A stretch of 64,000 nucleotides of DNA from Scatosoma sp045632265 (GTDB lineage Bacteria; Bacillota; Clostridia; Christensenellales; Borkfalkiaceae): the NCBI GenBank assembly GCA_045632265.1, contig JAZQWG010000001.1:62001-126000 (forward strand), written 5' to 3'. Below are positions 39,417-47,708 of this stretch, piece by piece. Made by a program: the position numbers and the translations under genes. A model generated the notes under the pieces. That model made no database searches. It had not been told where the DNA came from and saw only the letters and a program-made list of their open reading frames with translations. Numbering within the stretch: position 1 is the stretch's first letter; each line of letters begins with the position of its first letter.

Positions 39417-40655
39417 ATGGCAAACAAAAACCAACATTGTTCTTTTTGCGGAAAACCCAAAGAAGAAACTCGCCGCCTTATCACCGGCCCTGACGGGGCT
39501 TGTATTTGCGACGAGTGCGTGGAAATTTGCAAATCCATGGTGGAAGAATGGGAAAACGAAAAGGAAGAACAACAAGACGTACCCTTGAAAAAACCTGCGG
39601 AAATTAAAGCGGAACTCGATAAATATATCGTCGGTCAAGACAAGGCGAAACGAGTGCTTTCCGTGGCGGTTTACAACCACTATAAACGCATTAACGCCCT
39701 TGCAGGCGGCAAAAAGGAAGACGACGGCGTGGAAATCGAAAAGAGCAACGTGCTCTTGTTAGGTCCTACGGGCAGCGGCAAAACGTTGCTTGCAAAAACG
39801 CTTGCGAAAATCCTTAACGTGCCCTTTGCTTCTTCCGATGCAACGACACTCACGGAAGCGGGCTACGTTGGCGAAGACGTGGAAAATATCCTTTTGAAAC
39901 TCATCCAAAACGCCGATTACGACGTGGCGCGCGCGCAACGTGGCATTATCTATATCGACGAAATCGACAAAATTTCCCGCAAGGGCGAAAACGTGTCGAT
40001 TACTCGTGACGTGTCGGGCGAAGGCGTGCAACAAGCGCTTTTGAAAATCATCGAAAGCACGACGGCAAGCGTACCCCCTCAAGGCGGTAGAAAACACCCC
40101 AACCAAGAATGTTTGCGTATCGACACGACCAACATTTTGTTCATTTGCGGCGGTGCGTTCGTAGGGCTTGATAAAATCGTATCTTCCCGCAAAGACGACA
40201 CCACGCTTGGCTTTGGCGGCAAAGTGCGTTTGGGTGCAAACGAAGTGGATTACAGCGTGCTTGACGACGTAAAACCGCAAGATTTGACCAAGTTTGGGCT
40301 CATCCCCGAATTCGTGGGCAGACTTCCTATCGTTGTCAACCTTGATCCGCTTGGCGAAGACGCGCTTGTGAAAATTCTCACCGAGCCGAAAAACGCCATT
40401 ATCAAGCAATACCAAAAACTCGTTGGTTTTGACGGCGTGAAATTGACGGTGGAAGAAGATGCGGTGCGTGAAATTGCGCAAACGGCAATCCGCTTAAAGA
40501 CAGGCGCGCGTGGGCTTCGCACCATCATCGAAAGCGTTATGACGGAAGTCATGTATAAAATCCCGTCCGAAGAAAACATCGAAGAAGTGGTTATCACCAA
40601 AGAGTGCTTGACGGACGGCGTAAGCCCCAAACTTATCTATAAGCAATCCGCTTAA
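39417..40655 (+). CDS. clpX: ATP-dependent Clp protease ATP-binding subunit ClpX
   Basis: 412-residue AAA+ unfoldase that delivers substrates to ClpP. Zinc-binding domain with CSFC (8-11) and CDEC (31-34), Walker A LGPTGSGKTLLAKTLAK near residue 115, Walker B IIYIDEIDKISRK, the IGF-type ClpP loop as LGFGGKVR, and sensor region TGARGLRTIIE. ATG 39417 follows CGGAG by about ten bases. A 204-base gap from clpP holds a terminator, a GC hairpin (39315-39335) and probably a separate promoter. Confidence 0.98.
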   Translation: MANKNQHCSFCGKPKEETRRLITGPDGACICDECVEICKSMVEEWENEKEEQQDVPLKKPAEIKAELDKYIVGQDKAKRVLSVAVYNHYKRINALAGGKKEDDGVEIEKSNVLLLGPTGSGKTLLAKTLAKILNVPFASSDATTLTEAGYVGEDVENILLKLIQNADYDVARAQRGIIYIDEIDKISRKGENVSITRDVSGEGVQQALLKIIESTTASVPPQGGRKHPNQECLRIDTTNILFICGGAFVGLDKIVSSRKDDTTLGFGGKVRLGANEVDYSVLDDVKPQDLTKFGLIPEFVGRLPIVVNLDPLGEDALVKILTEPKNAIIKQYQKLVGFDGVKLTVEEDAVREIAQTAIRLKTGARGLRTIIESVMTEVMYKIPSEENIEEVVITKECLTDGVSPKLIYKQSA

Positions 40656-40671
40656 AACAAAAACAGCAATA

Positions 40672-40702
40672 AAAAACACGGCTTATCGCCGTGTTTTTGT
40701 TT
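40672..40702. terminator. Terminator after clpX
   Basis: AAACACGGC, four-base loop, GCCGTGTTTTTGTTTT; lies between convergent clpX and the XRE gene and may serve both. Confidence 0.85.
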
Positions 40703-40705
40703 TGC

Positions 40706-40939
40706 TTAATCTTCAAAATCGTTAAAATAATCTTTGTTGAAAAATTCCGCTAAAGTTATGTTTGCGCCTTGGCAAAAGGCTTTTATGGTGGATACCTTTG
40801 AACATTTCGTTCTACCCTTAATCAAATCGTAAATAGCCGACGGGGATTTTCCACCGCCAAGCGCTGCTTCGCATACGTTGATATTCTTTTCTTTGCAAAT
40901 TTCTTCAATCCGCTTAATAATCGCATCGTTGATATTCAT
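40706..40939 (-). CDS. Small XRE-type helix-turn-helix regulator
   Basis: 77-residue protein that is almost entirely one HTH domain: IKRIEEICKEKNINVCEAALGGGKSPSAIYDLIKGRTKCSKVSTIKAF (in part), with an LGGGKSPSAIYDLI turn-recognition segment, then a short acidic end. AAAGGGG precedes the ATG. Its upstream gap holds several copies of a CGTGGAATTCCACG palindrome around the divergent promoter of the next gene, so it very probably represses both itself and that gene. Confidence 0.88.
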   Translation of the reverse strand: MNINDAIIKRIEEICKEKNINVCEAALGGGKSPSAIYDLIKGRTKCSKVSTIKAFCQGANITLAEFFNKDYFNDFED

Positions 40940-40950
40940 ACAAGCCCCTT

Positions 40951-41076
40951 TCGTGGAAACAATATACGGAATTCCACGAAATTATTATATGAATTATCAA
41001 AACTATTATCTCGTGGAGTTCCACGATATTGACATGATTGCTGTTTTTTGTTATAATTATTTGTGGAATTCCACGA
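40951..41076. promoter_or_regulatory. Cluster of CGTGGAATTCCACG operators with a consensus promoter
   Basis: TCGTGGAGTTCCACGA (41011-41026) and TTGTGGAATTCCACGA (41061-41076) are near-perfect dyads; ACGGAATTCCACGA (40966-40979) and the half site TCGTGGAA (40951-40958) are weaker. TTGACA (41029-41034) and TATAAT (41052-41057), 17 bases apart, lie between the two strong sites, the second covering the expected start. Binding here would block rightward transcription and probably leftward as well. Confidence 0.8.
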
Positions 41077-41092
41077 AAAACGGGTAAAAAAC

Positions 41093-41275
41093 ATGCGAGT
41101 TTGTTTTATAGGGCATAGAAAAATTGAAAACAAAGAAAAAACGGCTGAAATATTGCGAGAAACGGTGGTGGCACTTATAGAAAAAGGCGCAAAAGTGGCA
41201 CAAAAAACGGCTTACGAATATGCGGTTAAAAAGAAAAAAGAGATTATCAATGTTTATAAACAAAGCGAGTTTTGA
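41093..41275 (+). pseudogene. Internally deleted SLOG-family gene remnant
   Basis: 60 residues. The start MRVCFIGHRKIENKEKTAEI and following VVALIEKGAKV match the N-terminus of small SLOG proteins; the end TAYEYAVKKKKEIINVYK matches their C-terminus (usually after a Gly-Thr pair). The central 80-100 residues, with the ligand-binding Gly-rich segment, are missing, and the nine codons at the join leave no room for a frameshift. It keeps an intact promoter, operators and terminator. It could be a decayed gene or a retained mini-protein. No clear ribosome site. Confidence 0.65.
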
Positions 41276-41279
41276 CATC

Positions 41280-41318
41280 AAAAAGGACTAACATCGTAAA
41301 TGTTAGTCCTTTTTTCGG
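41280..41318 (+). terminator. Terminator after the SLOG remnant
   Basis: AAAAAGGACTAACAT, five-base loop, ATGTTAGTCCTTTTTT: a perfect 15-base stem directly after the stop. Confidence 0.88.
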
Positions 41319-41335
41319 TGTTTTTCTTTATACTT

Positions 41336-41384
41336 CAACGCATACATGGTGGCGTGGTTTTATTTCAATGCGTACATGCCCCAC
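41336..41384 (-). repeat. Dispersed paired repeat, copy 2, abutting the rng gene end
   Basis: In minus-strand sense: GGGCATGTACGCATTGAAAT, spacer with CCACGC, ACCATGTATGCGTTGAAG. It begins a few bases after the rng stop, in the same orientation to its gene as copies 1 and 4. GCGTGG before unit 1 can pair with CCACGC in the spacer. Confidence 0.75.
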
Positions 41385-41386
41385 GC

Positions 41387-42889
41387 TTATTGCAACAAGA
41401 TTGCGCCCGTGGGCGGGGTGAAATCGCCCTTTTCGCCCTTGCGGGCAAACGAACCTTCGTTGAGAGAGTTGTTTGCAATAAGGTACACTTGCTTGCCTTT
41501 CCAACGGGTGGCAAGTTCTCTTTGATAGGTTTTTTCATGGATAATCTTATTGACGATACGCTCGTTTGCTTCCACTACGGCAATTTCGTTGCCATCGGCA
41601 AAACAATCGAGTATGTTTGAGCGGATACGTGCGAGCACGAAAAAATCGCTGTACTCATAACCCGTACCCAAGCAATGGGGACAGGGGCGCAAAAGTACGA
41701 AAAGGAAATTATCCCCCACGCGCTTGCGGGTGAATTGTGTGATACAAAACTCGCTCATCGGCAAAACGTTGCACTTTGCCTTATCGGCGGATAAACGTTC
41801 TTCCAAAATAGCGTTGACGGCAAGGCAGTGTTCTTCGTCCACCATGTCGATAAAGTCCACGACGACGATTCCGCTGATATTACGAAGCCGCACTTGTCGT
41901 GCAATTTCGATTGCCGCCAAACGGTTTACGTCAAACACCGTTTCTTCCAAGCTATCCTTGCCTACGTAGCTGCCCGTATTGACGTCGATAACCGTCATCG
42001 CTTCCGTGTGGTCGATGACGAGATATCCACCGTTTTCCAGCTTTACACGTGGCGATAACGCTTCGTTGATAAGCGTGGATATACCGTATTCTTTGATAAG
42101 CGAACGCTTGCCCGAATAATAAATCAAGTTTTCTTTGGGCAAAAGGTTGTACGTGCTTATGATGGGCAAAAGTTTTTGATACAGTTCCTCTTCCGCAACG
42201 TAAATGGTGGTTTCGTCCCCAAACGAATCACGCAAAACACGAAGGTGCAGTTCTTCTTCTTGATAAACCAAGCTACCCACGGCTGCGTTTTGCGCCCGTT
42301 CAAGAATTTCCGCATACCAGCCTTGCAAGCATTTTGCTTCTCGTTTGAGTTGTTCGTCGGTGGCAAAAGGGGCTTGCGTGCGGATAATAAACCCTTCGCT
42401 CGTTTTGCCTACGCGAAGCTCGTCGGCGAGTTTCAAGTATTTTTCTCGTTGCGCTTCGTCGGTGATTTTGCGGGAAATGCCAAGGAAATCGGTGCGGGGC
42501 AGGTACACGAGTCGTCTGCCCACCAAGGAAATGTGCGTGGTCACCTTTGCGCCCTTGTTGCCGCGGGGCGGTTTCACCACTTGCACAAGCAGTTGATCGC
42601 CCACTTTCAAAGAAAGTGGTTGCATCGTCGTGGCGACGGACGAGCCGTCGTATTTGGTGTAATCGGTGTACGATTCTTCCAAAGAAAGATAGCAATTTTT
42701 TTCCAAACCGCAATTGATAAAAGCGGCGTTCATGCCCGCAAGTACGTTGGTCACTTCACCCACGTACACGTTGCCTACGACGTCGCTACTGTTTTCTTCT
42801 TCAAATAAAATTTCCGCAAGCTTGTTATCTTCAACGAGCACGGCGAATTGTACACCGCAATAGCGGTCGAAAAACCATTGTTTTTTCAT
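41387..42889 (-). CDS. rng: Ribonuclease G/E family endoribonuclease
   Basis: 500 residues. S1-like domain near the start (NVYVGEVTNVLAGMNAAFINCGLEKNCYLSLEE in part), the RNase H-like catalytic core with VIDHTEAMTVIDVNTGSYVG and ISGIVVVDFIDMVDE supplying the metal-binding Asp residues, and the zinc-link CPHCLGTG near residue 415. Length fits RNase G rather than RNase E. ATG 42889 with AAGGAAA is preferred over an upstream in-frame start. It follows spoIVFB, as in many Clostridia where rng, rplU and rpmA cluster; here rplU-rpmA are 7 kb away. Confidence 0.95.
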   Translation of the reverse strand: MKKQWFFDRYCGVQFAVLVEDNKLAEILFEEENSSDVVGNVYVGEVTNVLAGMNAAFINCGLEKNCYLSLEESYTDYTKYDGSSVATTMQPLSLKVGDQLLVQVVKPPRGNKGAKVTTHISLVGRRLVYLPRTDFLGISRKITDEAQREKYLKLADELRVGKTSEGFIIRTQAPFATDEQLKREAKCLQGWYAEILERAQNAAVGSLVYQEEELHLRVLRDSFGDETTIYVAEEELYQKLLPIISTYNLLPKENLIYYSGKRSLIKEYGISTLINEALSPRVKLENGGYLVIDHTEAMTVIDVNTGSYVGKDSLEETVFDVNRLAAIEIARQVRLRNISGIVVVDFIDMVDEEHCLAVNAILEERLSADKAKCNVLPMSEFCITQFTRKRVGDNFLFVLLRPCPHCLGTGYEYSDFFVLARIRSNILDCFADGNEIAVVEANERIVNKIIHEKTYQRELATRWKGKQVYLIANNSLNEGSFARKGEKGDFTPPTGAILLQ

Positions 42890-43036
42890 CAGCAGTTTCC
42901 TTTTGTGATTTTGGTACCGCAAACGAAAAAATTCGCTCGAGCCGTGCGGATATGATAAATATTCGTGTATAGTATAACATGAAAAACCCCTTTTGACAAG
43001 GTCTTTTTAGGAAATTTTTGGGTAAAAACGGACATA

Positions 43037-43993
43037 TTATTCGCTTTTTTGCTCGTACAAGTCGCCGATGGGCGTGTAGGGCGTGGGCGCGCGGTTAAAA
43101 TACTCGGCAAGTTCGTTTTGCGGTAGGGAAAACAGCTTTCGAGCGTTGTCGTCGTAAATTTCCAGCACGAGATAACTGCCTTGCGAAACGTAGCGCAAGG
43201 CGTCTTTGATAGGGCAGCGTGCAAAAATCGCCACGTAGCGCAGTTCCACCCCCTTTTTAAGAGCGCTCGTATAGGAAAAATCAATTTTTTCATAAGCAGC
43301 GGGCTCGTTTTTATTGCCGATTGCGCCGATAAAGAGAAAGGCGGCGAAAGGCAAAAGGGAAAGGTTAAGGTTTTTTTGAAAAACGCCTATCAAAAACACC
43401 AAAAACGCAACGCTTGCCACGAAAAGGGAAAGAAGAGTGCAAATTCTTTTGGATTTTCTTTCCGCTATCGTGCTTTGTACGTGCCGTTTCAAAAATAACA
43501 AATAGAGCGCGCAACGCAAAATTCGTCCCCCGTCCAAGGGATAGGCAGGCAAGAAATTGATAAGCGCAATCGCAAGCGAAGTGTAGCACGCAACGTCGGT
43601 AAACGCGTACGTGTTGGGGCTAAACCACCAAATAGAAGCGAAAAACGCCGCCGTAAATAGGTTGCAAAGCGGACCGCACAGCGCAATCGTAATTTCGTCT
43701 TTGAAAGAAATGCCCCTTAAATCCCCGTCAATCATCGCCCCAAAGGGCATAAGCACGATTTTATTGAGCTTGTATCCAAGTTTTGCGGCGGCAAAGGCGT
43801 GGGCGCACTCGTGTTGCACGGCGACAAGACAGCTTGTCAAAAATAAAAACAGCTCGCCTTTGATGCAATACCACGCCCCCACAAGCAAAAAGCAAGGGTG
43901 CAGCCTAAATAAGCCGCCCCGTATCGGCTTTTCTTTTTTTCGATGAAAAAAGCGACAGGTTTTCTGCCGCTTTTCCTTTTTTATCACGTGCAT
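43037..43993 (-). CDS. spoIVFB: SpoIVFB-type intramembrane metalloprotease (M50)
   Basis: 318-residue site-2 protease-like membrane enzyme. Active-site HECAH in VAVQHECAHAFAAAKLGYKL and the distal metal ligand in LPAYPLDGGRILRCALYLL are present; several helices surround them, and a CBS-like or unknown C-terminal region follows. In Bacillus SpoIVFB cleaves pro-SigmaK in the mother cell and is held in check by SpoIVFA, encoded just upstream here. The start at 43993 is one base after the spoIVFA stop, so translation is coupled. Confidence 0.92.
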   Translation of the reverse strand: MHVIKKEKRQKTCRFFHRKKEKPIRGGLFRLHPCFLLVGAWYCIKGELFLFLTSCLVAVQHECAHAFAAAKLGYKLNKIVLMPFGAMIDGDLRGISFKDEITIALCGPLCNLFTAAFFASIWWFSPNTYAFTDVACYTSLAIALINFLPAYPLDGGRILRCALYLLFLKRHVQSTIAERKSKRICTLLSLFVASVAFLVFLIGVFQKNLNLSLLPFAAFLFIGAIGNKNEPAAYEKIDFSYTSALKKGVELRYVAIFARCPIKDALRYVSQGSYLVLEIYDDNARKLFSLPQNELAEYFNRAPTPYTPIGDLYEQKSE

Positions 43994-43994
43994 A

Positions 43995-44864
43995 TTATTC
44001 CGCAACCACCCAAGATAAGCCGTTGTCGTCGGTGATTTCAAAGCAGTTTAACAGCTCGCCCTCCGAATACATCGTGTATTGCACCACGCTTTCGCCGCCC
44101 GAATAGCCCACGGGCACGTTCGCCTTGACGTTTTCGCCCACCGAATAATATACTTGGCTCAATCCTTCGATAACACCCGTAAACGTATCCGAGTGCTCGA
44201 TTTTCAACGTGTACATACCCCCTTCATTTTGGATAATATCCACAATTTCGCCGTCCACGGCGGGGTAAACGTGGCACTCTTTTTGGAAGGTAAGCACGCC
44301 CTCTTGCGACAAATTCATCTCTACGTCCGTATAATCGCTTACAATGCTTGTCAAAACGAACTCGTTATACGCACGAGCATCCGTTTTCGCATCGTTTCCG
44401 CCCAGCGAGCGGAAAAAGGAATTGATGGCGCTGCCCGGCATAAAGACGTTTGTCAAGAAAATCCCCCCGCAAAGGGCGCACGCCACGCCAAATTCTATCC
44501 CAAGCACCTTGCGAAGCTTTCTTTCCGCATGAGAAGTGGGAAGAAAGGGCGTTTCTTCGTCCATTTCCCCTTGGATATTGTCAAAATAGGGGCGTTCGTT
44601 TTCGCCAAAAAGGCGCACGGTGTCAATTCTTTCGGGGATAGGCTCAACCATGGGTGTGTCCTCGCCCGTTTCTACGCCCGTTTCGTCCAAAATGGGCGGA
44701 GCGACTTTATCGTTGATTTGGGAAATTACGCTGTCTTTTAGATCGGGTTGTGGATAGAAAGGAACTTGCGTTTTGCGTTTGATTTTAGGGGCTTTTTTGC
44801 GGACGACGTTGACGGTGGAAACAGGGATTTCCAGCATTTCCGCATATTCGATTTCTTCGTTCAT
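43995..44864 (-). CDS. spoIVFA: SpoIVFA-like membrane protein with LytM domain
   Basis: 289 residues: a long acidic cytoplasmic region, one helix (LGIEFGVACALCGGIFLTNVF near residue 122-142), then an external domain ending in a degenerate M23/LytM fold (HVYPAVDGEIVDIIQNEGGMYTLKIEHSD and later VPVGYSGGES). The catalytic His residues of active M23 peptidases are not in place, as in SpoIVFA. Together with spoIVFB it forms the SigmaK-processing checkpoint. ATG 44864 has an AAGGAG site. Confidence 0.88.
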   Translation of the reverse strand: MNEEIEYAEMLEIPVSTVNVVRKKAPKIKRKTQVPFYPQPDLKDSVISQINDKVAPPILDETGVETGEDTPMVEPIPERIDTVRLFGENERPYFDNIQGEMDEETPFLPTSHAERKLRKVLGIEFGVACALCGGIFLTNVFMPGSAINSFFRSLGGNDAKTDARAYNEFVLTSIVSDYTDVEMNLSQEGVLTFQKECHVYPAVDGEIVDIIQNEGGMYTLKIEHSDTFTGVIEGLSQVYYSVGENVKANVPVGYSGGESVVQYTMYSEGELLNCFEITDDNGLSWVVAE

Positions 44865-44954
44865 ATTTGTTCTCCTTGGGATTTTTATCTCTAACATATT
44901 CTATGATACAAGCATATTGATTAGAACGAAAAAGCCCAAAAAATATAGCAAAAA

Positions 44955-44990
44955 CGCTATGTTTTGGGGGTTATCCCCTAAAACATAGCG
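44955..44990 (-). terminator. Large terminator of the SSB operon
   Basis: CGCTATGTTTT and AAAACATAGCG arms with a GGGG/CCCC top form a 15-base stem; on the minus strand it is followed by TTTTTGC. It ends the transcription unit of the SSB gene at 45016. Confidence 0.85.
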
Positions 44991-45015
44991 CAAAAAGGCA
45001 AAAAAATAAGCAATT

Positions 45016-45717
45016 TTAATAATCGGACGAAGCGGCGCTCATCGGCTCTTTGGCGCTTAAAGTGTATAAATCAAATTCCCCTTCGATATCGAAATCGTCG
45101 CAATCGTATGCGGCAAGTTTGGAAACGGAAACTTCGTACGCCGTCATTGTTTTGATTTCCGTTTCGGACAATTTCTTTTGATATTCTCTGCTTTGCACTC
45201 TGCCCGAAACGGCGATTTTGTCGCCCACGTTCAAATTCTTCACAAAACGTGCGTTGCGCCCCCAAGCGATGCACGGGATATAATCGGATTTATTATACGC
45301 ACGGTTGACGGCGATTAAGACGTCGGCAATTTCCCGATTAAAGGGCGTCGTTCGATACACGGGTGGCTTGCATATATATCCACAAAGCAAAACGTTGTTG
45401 GGATTTTTGCCGGGAATTTCGTCTAAAAGCTCTCGTACGAACACGGTGAGCATCAAGCGGGATTTTCCGTTTTCGATTTTGTTATAACTGCGAAACTGTC
45501 CCACGGCGCAAAGCGTTTTGCCCTTTTTGAGCATACCGCCTTGGATAAGCCGTTCGGAAAGGGTGACGGGCAAAATATCCGCCTGCCCCGAAAGGCGCAT
45601 AACACGGACGAAAAATTCGTAAAACCCTTCCCCGTAAACTTCGTGGGAGAAGGTGGCGTCGCTGACGATTTCTCCCATCACGTACACTTTGTTGTTTTTC
45701 TCTGAAACGTAATTCAT
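45016..45717 (-). CDS. Two-OB-fold single-stranded DNA-binding protein
   Basis: 233 residues. Two SSB/OB domains in tandem: VYVMGEIVSDATFSHEVYGEGFYEFFVRVMRLSG (in part) with the VGQFRSYNKIENGKSRLMLTVFV end, and NNVLLCGYICKPPVYRTTPFNREIADVLIAVNRAYN with CIAWGRNARFVKNLNVGDKIAVSGRVQSREYQ. It lacks the acidic DDDLPF tip of the main replicative SSB. Such two-domain SSBs are found in Clostridia; the exact role is unclear. TTTGGAGG precedes the ATG. It follows the deacetylase gene by 38 bases. Confidence 0.9.
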   Translation of the reverse strand: MNYVSEKNNKVYVMGEIVSDATFSHEVYGEGFYEFFVRVMRLSGQADILPVTLSERLIQGGMLKKGKTLCAVGQFRSYNKIENGKSRLMLTVFVRELLDEIPGKNPNNVLLCGYICKPPVYRTTPFNREIADVLIAVNRAYNKSDYIPCIAWGRNARFVKNLNVGDKIAVSGRVQSREYQKKLSETEIKTMTAYEVSVSKLAAYDCDDFDIEGEFDLYTLSAKEPMSAASSDY

Positions 45718-45755
45718 AAAATACCTCCAAACGTATCTAAAATATTTTTATTTCA

Positions 45756-46568
45756 TTAGGAAAGCGGGCGTTGTCGCCCGTTGACGTCGATAGAGAAGTT
45801 ATCTTTATAGATAAGCTCGCCTATCGGCACGAAAGTATAACCCCTATTTTTCAACGTGGAAAAAATCATCGGCAACGCTTCCGCCGTGTGCAAACCGTTG
45901 TTGTGACAAAGGATAATCGAGCCGTTTTTCGCTCCGTTTATCACTCGCATGGCAATTTCCGTAGCGGAAAGATTTTTCCAGTCGAGCGTATCGACGTCCC
46001 ATTGTATCGTGTACAGCCCTTGGCTCGTCGCCGTTTCGATTAAAAGATTGTTATAATCGCCGTAGGGGGCGCGGAAAAGGTTGGTTTTTCGCCCCGTCGC
46101 TCGCTCAATGGCGGCGCAAGAAGATAAAAGCTCGCTTTCAATCTCTTCTTTCGAGAGTTTACTCATATACGAGTGCGTTTTGCTGTGCGGGCCAAGCTCG
46201 TGTCCAGCATCGACGATGGCTTTTGCGTACTGCGGATATTTTTCCACCCAAAATTCGACGGCAAAAAAGGTGCAGCGCACGTCGTTTTTTCGCATGACGT
46301 CAAGCAGCGTTTGCGTGTATTCCACGCCCCAAGCGCAATCGAAGCTGATGGCAAGTTTTTTCTCGCTTGTTTCCACGCTGTAAATGGGCAAAACCCGCCC
46401 CGCTTGGGTGTTTACGGCAACTTGTGCACGCTTTTTCAATACGAAAGTGGGTACTGACACGACGATAAAGAGCGCGCAAAGCAAGGTGGCGACAAGGGCG
46501 AAAGCACCCCGTTTGTCAATGTTTCCACCGCCGTTTTGGCGGTGGATAAAGGCGTGTTTTCGTTGCAT
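45756..46568 (-). CDS. Polysaccharide deacetylase, PdaB-like
   Basis: 270 residues: an N-terminal helix (FALVATLLCALFIVVSVPTFV) and a NodB-homology domain. KLAISFDCAWGVEYTQTLLDVM carries the first motif, GHELGPHSKTHSYMSKL the zinc-binding His pair, LFRAPYGDYNN the third, and SIILCHNNGLHTAEAL the last. The FDCAWG variant of TFDDG is that of the PdaB sporulation subgroup, needed for spore cortex or late sporulation in Bacillus. GGAGG precedes the ATG. Confidence 0.92.
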   Translation of the reverse strand: MQRKHAFIHRQNGGGNIDKRGAFALVATLLCALFIVVSVPTFVLKKRAQVAVNTQAGRVLPIYSVETSEKKLAISFDCAWGVEYTQTLLDVMRKNDVRCTFFAVEFWVEKYPQYAKAIVDAGHELGPHSKTHSYMSKLSKEEIESELLSSCAAIERATGRKTNLFRAPYGDYNNLLIETATSQGLYTIQWDVDTLDWKNLSATEIAMRVINGAKNGSIILCHNNGLHTAEALPMIFSTLKNRGYTFVPIGELIYKDNFSIDVNGRQRPLS

Positions 46569-46828
46569 ATCTTCGTGCCTCCATCATAGCAAAATCGCCC
46601 TATCAAAATTTCAAAAATATAGGCTAATTTTGTCCTTTTTTGTCAAAAATCAAAGGGGAAAATGAAGGTATTTTTTTCGCTTTACCCTTTTCGTTGCTTG
46701 CTTTATCGTATGAGCAAAAAAGTGCGAATATGCCAAAAAAGAAACAGGCGAACGGGCGCAAAGGGTATTTTGCGAAAAAACGCTTCAAGGAAATAAAGGA
46801 AAAACATAGTTTTTCTTTGCCGAAACGG

Positions 46829-46857
46829 TTTACTTTTTTCTTTCTTTCGTGTATAAT
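46829..46857 (+). promoter_or_regulatory. Promoter with leaderless geometry
   Basis: TTTACT (46829-46834), 17 bases, TATAAT (46852-46857), then six bases and ATG 46864. Confidence 0.7.
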
Positions 46858-46863
46858 ACGAGT

Positions 46864-47118
46864 ATGAGAATTTGGGCAAAACTAATGACGGATGGAAAAA
46901 TCCGCAAACAATTTGTATATGAAAACCCCGAAACGCTTACGTATTCCCACTTTTTCGAGTATTTGACGGACATTTGTCATACGCTCGATATTCCCACCCC
47001 CGTGTTGACGAAGACGCACGTTTTCAACTTTGCGAAGTTCAACCACGTGAAGTTTGTGGGTAGGGATTTTGTGGAAAGTTTGGGGTACGACCACTTATTT
47101 TTGGAAAATATGCTTTAA
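46864..47118 (+). CDS. Hypothetical protein (84 aa)
   Basis: Unrecognised 84-residue soluble protein starting MRIWAKLMTDGKIRKQFVYE and ending in LGYDHLFLENML. It looks like a compact alpha/beta fold of the kind conserved in Clostridia as a short gene before Lrp regulators, but no family name comes to mind. No ribosome site is present; the ATG lies six bases after a TATAAT. The Lrp gene follows by 21 bases and has its own ribosome site, so the two are probably in one operon. Confidence 0.8.
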   Translation: MRIWAKLMTDGKIRKQFVYENPETLTYSHFFEYLTDICHTLDIPTPVLTKTHVFNFAKFNHVKFVGRDFVESLGYDHLFLENML

Positions 47119-47139
47119 TCAAAAGCAAGGAGAAACATT

Positions 47140-47631
47140 ATGACGGCACTTGAAAAGGACATTTTGAACGTACTCACCGAAGACGCGCGTATCACGCCCA
47201 AGAAAATTGCGGCGATGCTTTCCGTAGAAGAAGCGCAAGTGAAAGCTTGTATTCAAGACATGGAAAAGAGTGGTTTGCTCGTTAAATACACGGCAATCGT
47301 CAACGACGAAAAGGCGGACGATTCGCTTGTATGCGCGCTTATCGAAGTGAAAGTTACCCCGAAAAAGAAAGAAGGCTTCGACGGCATTGCAAAGCAAATC
47401 GCTTCCTTCCCCGAAGTAAAATCGGTGTATCTTATGAGTGGCGCTTACGATTTGGCGGTGTTTGTGGAAGATAGAACGTTGCAACAAGTGTCCCGCTTCG
47501 TTTCCGAACGTATTTCCACCTTCGACGGCGTTTTGAGCACGGCAACTCATTTCATTTTGAAAAAATACAAAATTGAAGGGGTAGCAACGGAAAAGGACGA
47601 CGTGGATTATCGTCTCTCCGTCCAAGCGTAA
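47140..47631 (+). CDS. Lrp/AsnC-family transcriptional regulator
   Basis: 163 residues: N-terminal winged HTH (MTALEKDILNVLTEDARITPKKIAAMLSVEEAQVKACIQDMEKSGLL in part) and a RAM/ACT-like ligand domain (ALIEVKVTPKKKEGFDGIAKQI, VYLMSGAYDLAVFVEDRTLQQVSRFV). Such regulators sense amino acids. The next gene is a class I aminotransferase, and the pair is a frequent arrangement in Clostridia, so that enzyme's substrate may be the effector. AAGGAG precedes the ATG. Confidence 0.95.
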   Translation: MTALEKDILNVLTEDARITPKKIAAMLSVEEAQVKACIQDMEKSGLLVKYTAIVNDEKADDSLVCALIEVKVTPKKKEGFDGIAKQIASFPEVKSVYLMSGAYDLAVFVEDRTLQQVSRFVSERISTFDGVLSTATHFILKKYKIEGVATEKDDVDYRLSVQA

Positions 47632-47660
47632 AAACCACGCCCACGGGCGGGTGTTTACCA

Positions 47661-47678
47661 ACTCAACGCATACTTGGT
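47661..47678 (-). repeat. Dispersed repeat, single unit, copy 3
   Basis: In minus-strand sense ACCAAGTATGCGTTGAGT, one unit of the repeat family at 32796 and 41336, here between the Lrp and aminotransferase genes and in the opposite orientation to the upstream gene. Confidence 0.55.
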
Positions 47679-47708
47679 ATGCAGATTTTATGTAAGGAAA
47701 CGTAAATT

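Noticed and set aside
41093..41275. SLOG remnant as a frameshifted full-length gene
   Set aside because: Only about nine codons separate the N- and C-terminal homologous parts, so no other frame could hold the missing middle. It is a deletion.
46662..46796. 44-codon ORF after AAAGGGGAAA in the gap before the 84-residue gene
   Set aside because: The ribosome site is too close to the ATG, the protein is Arg/Lys-rich without pattern, and overlapping frames are equally open. Not supported.
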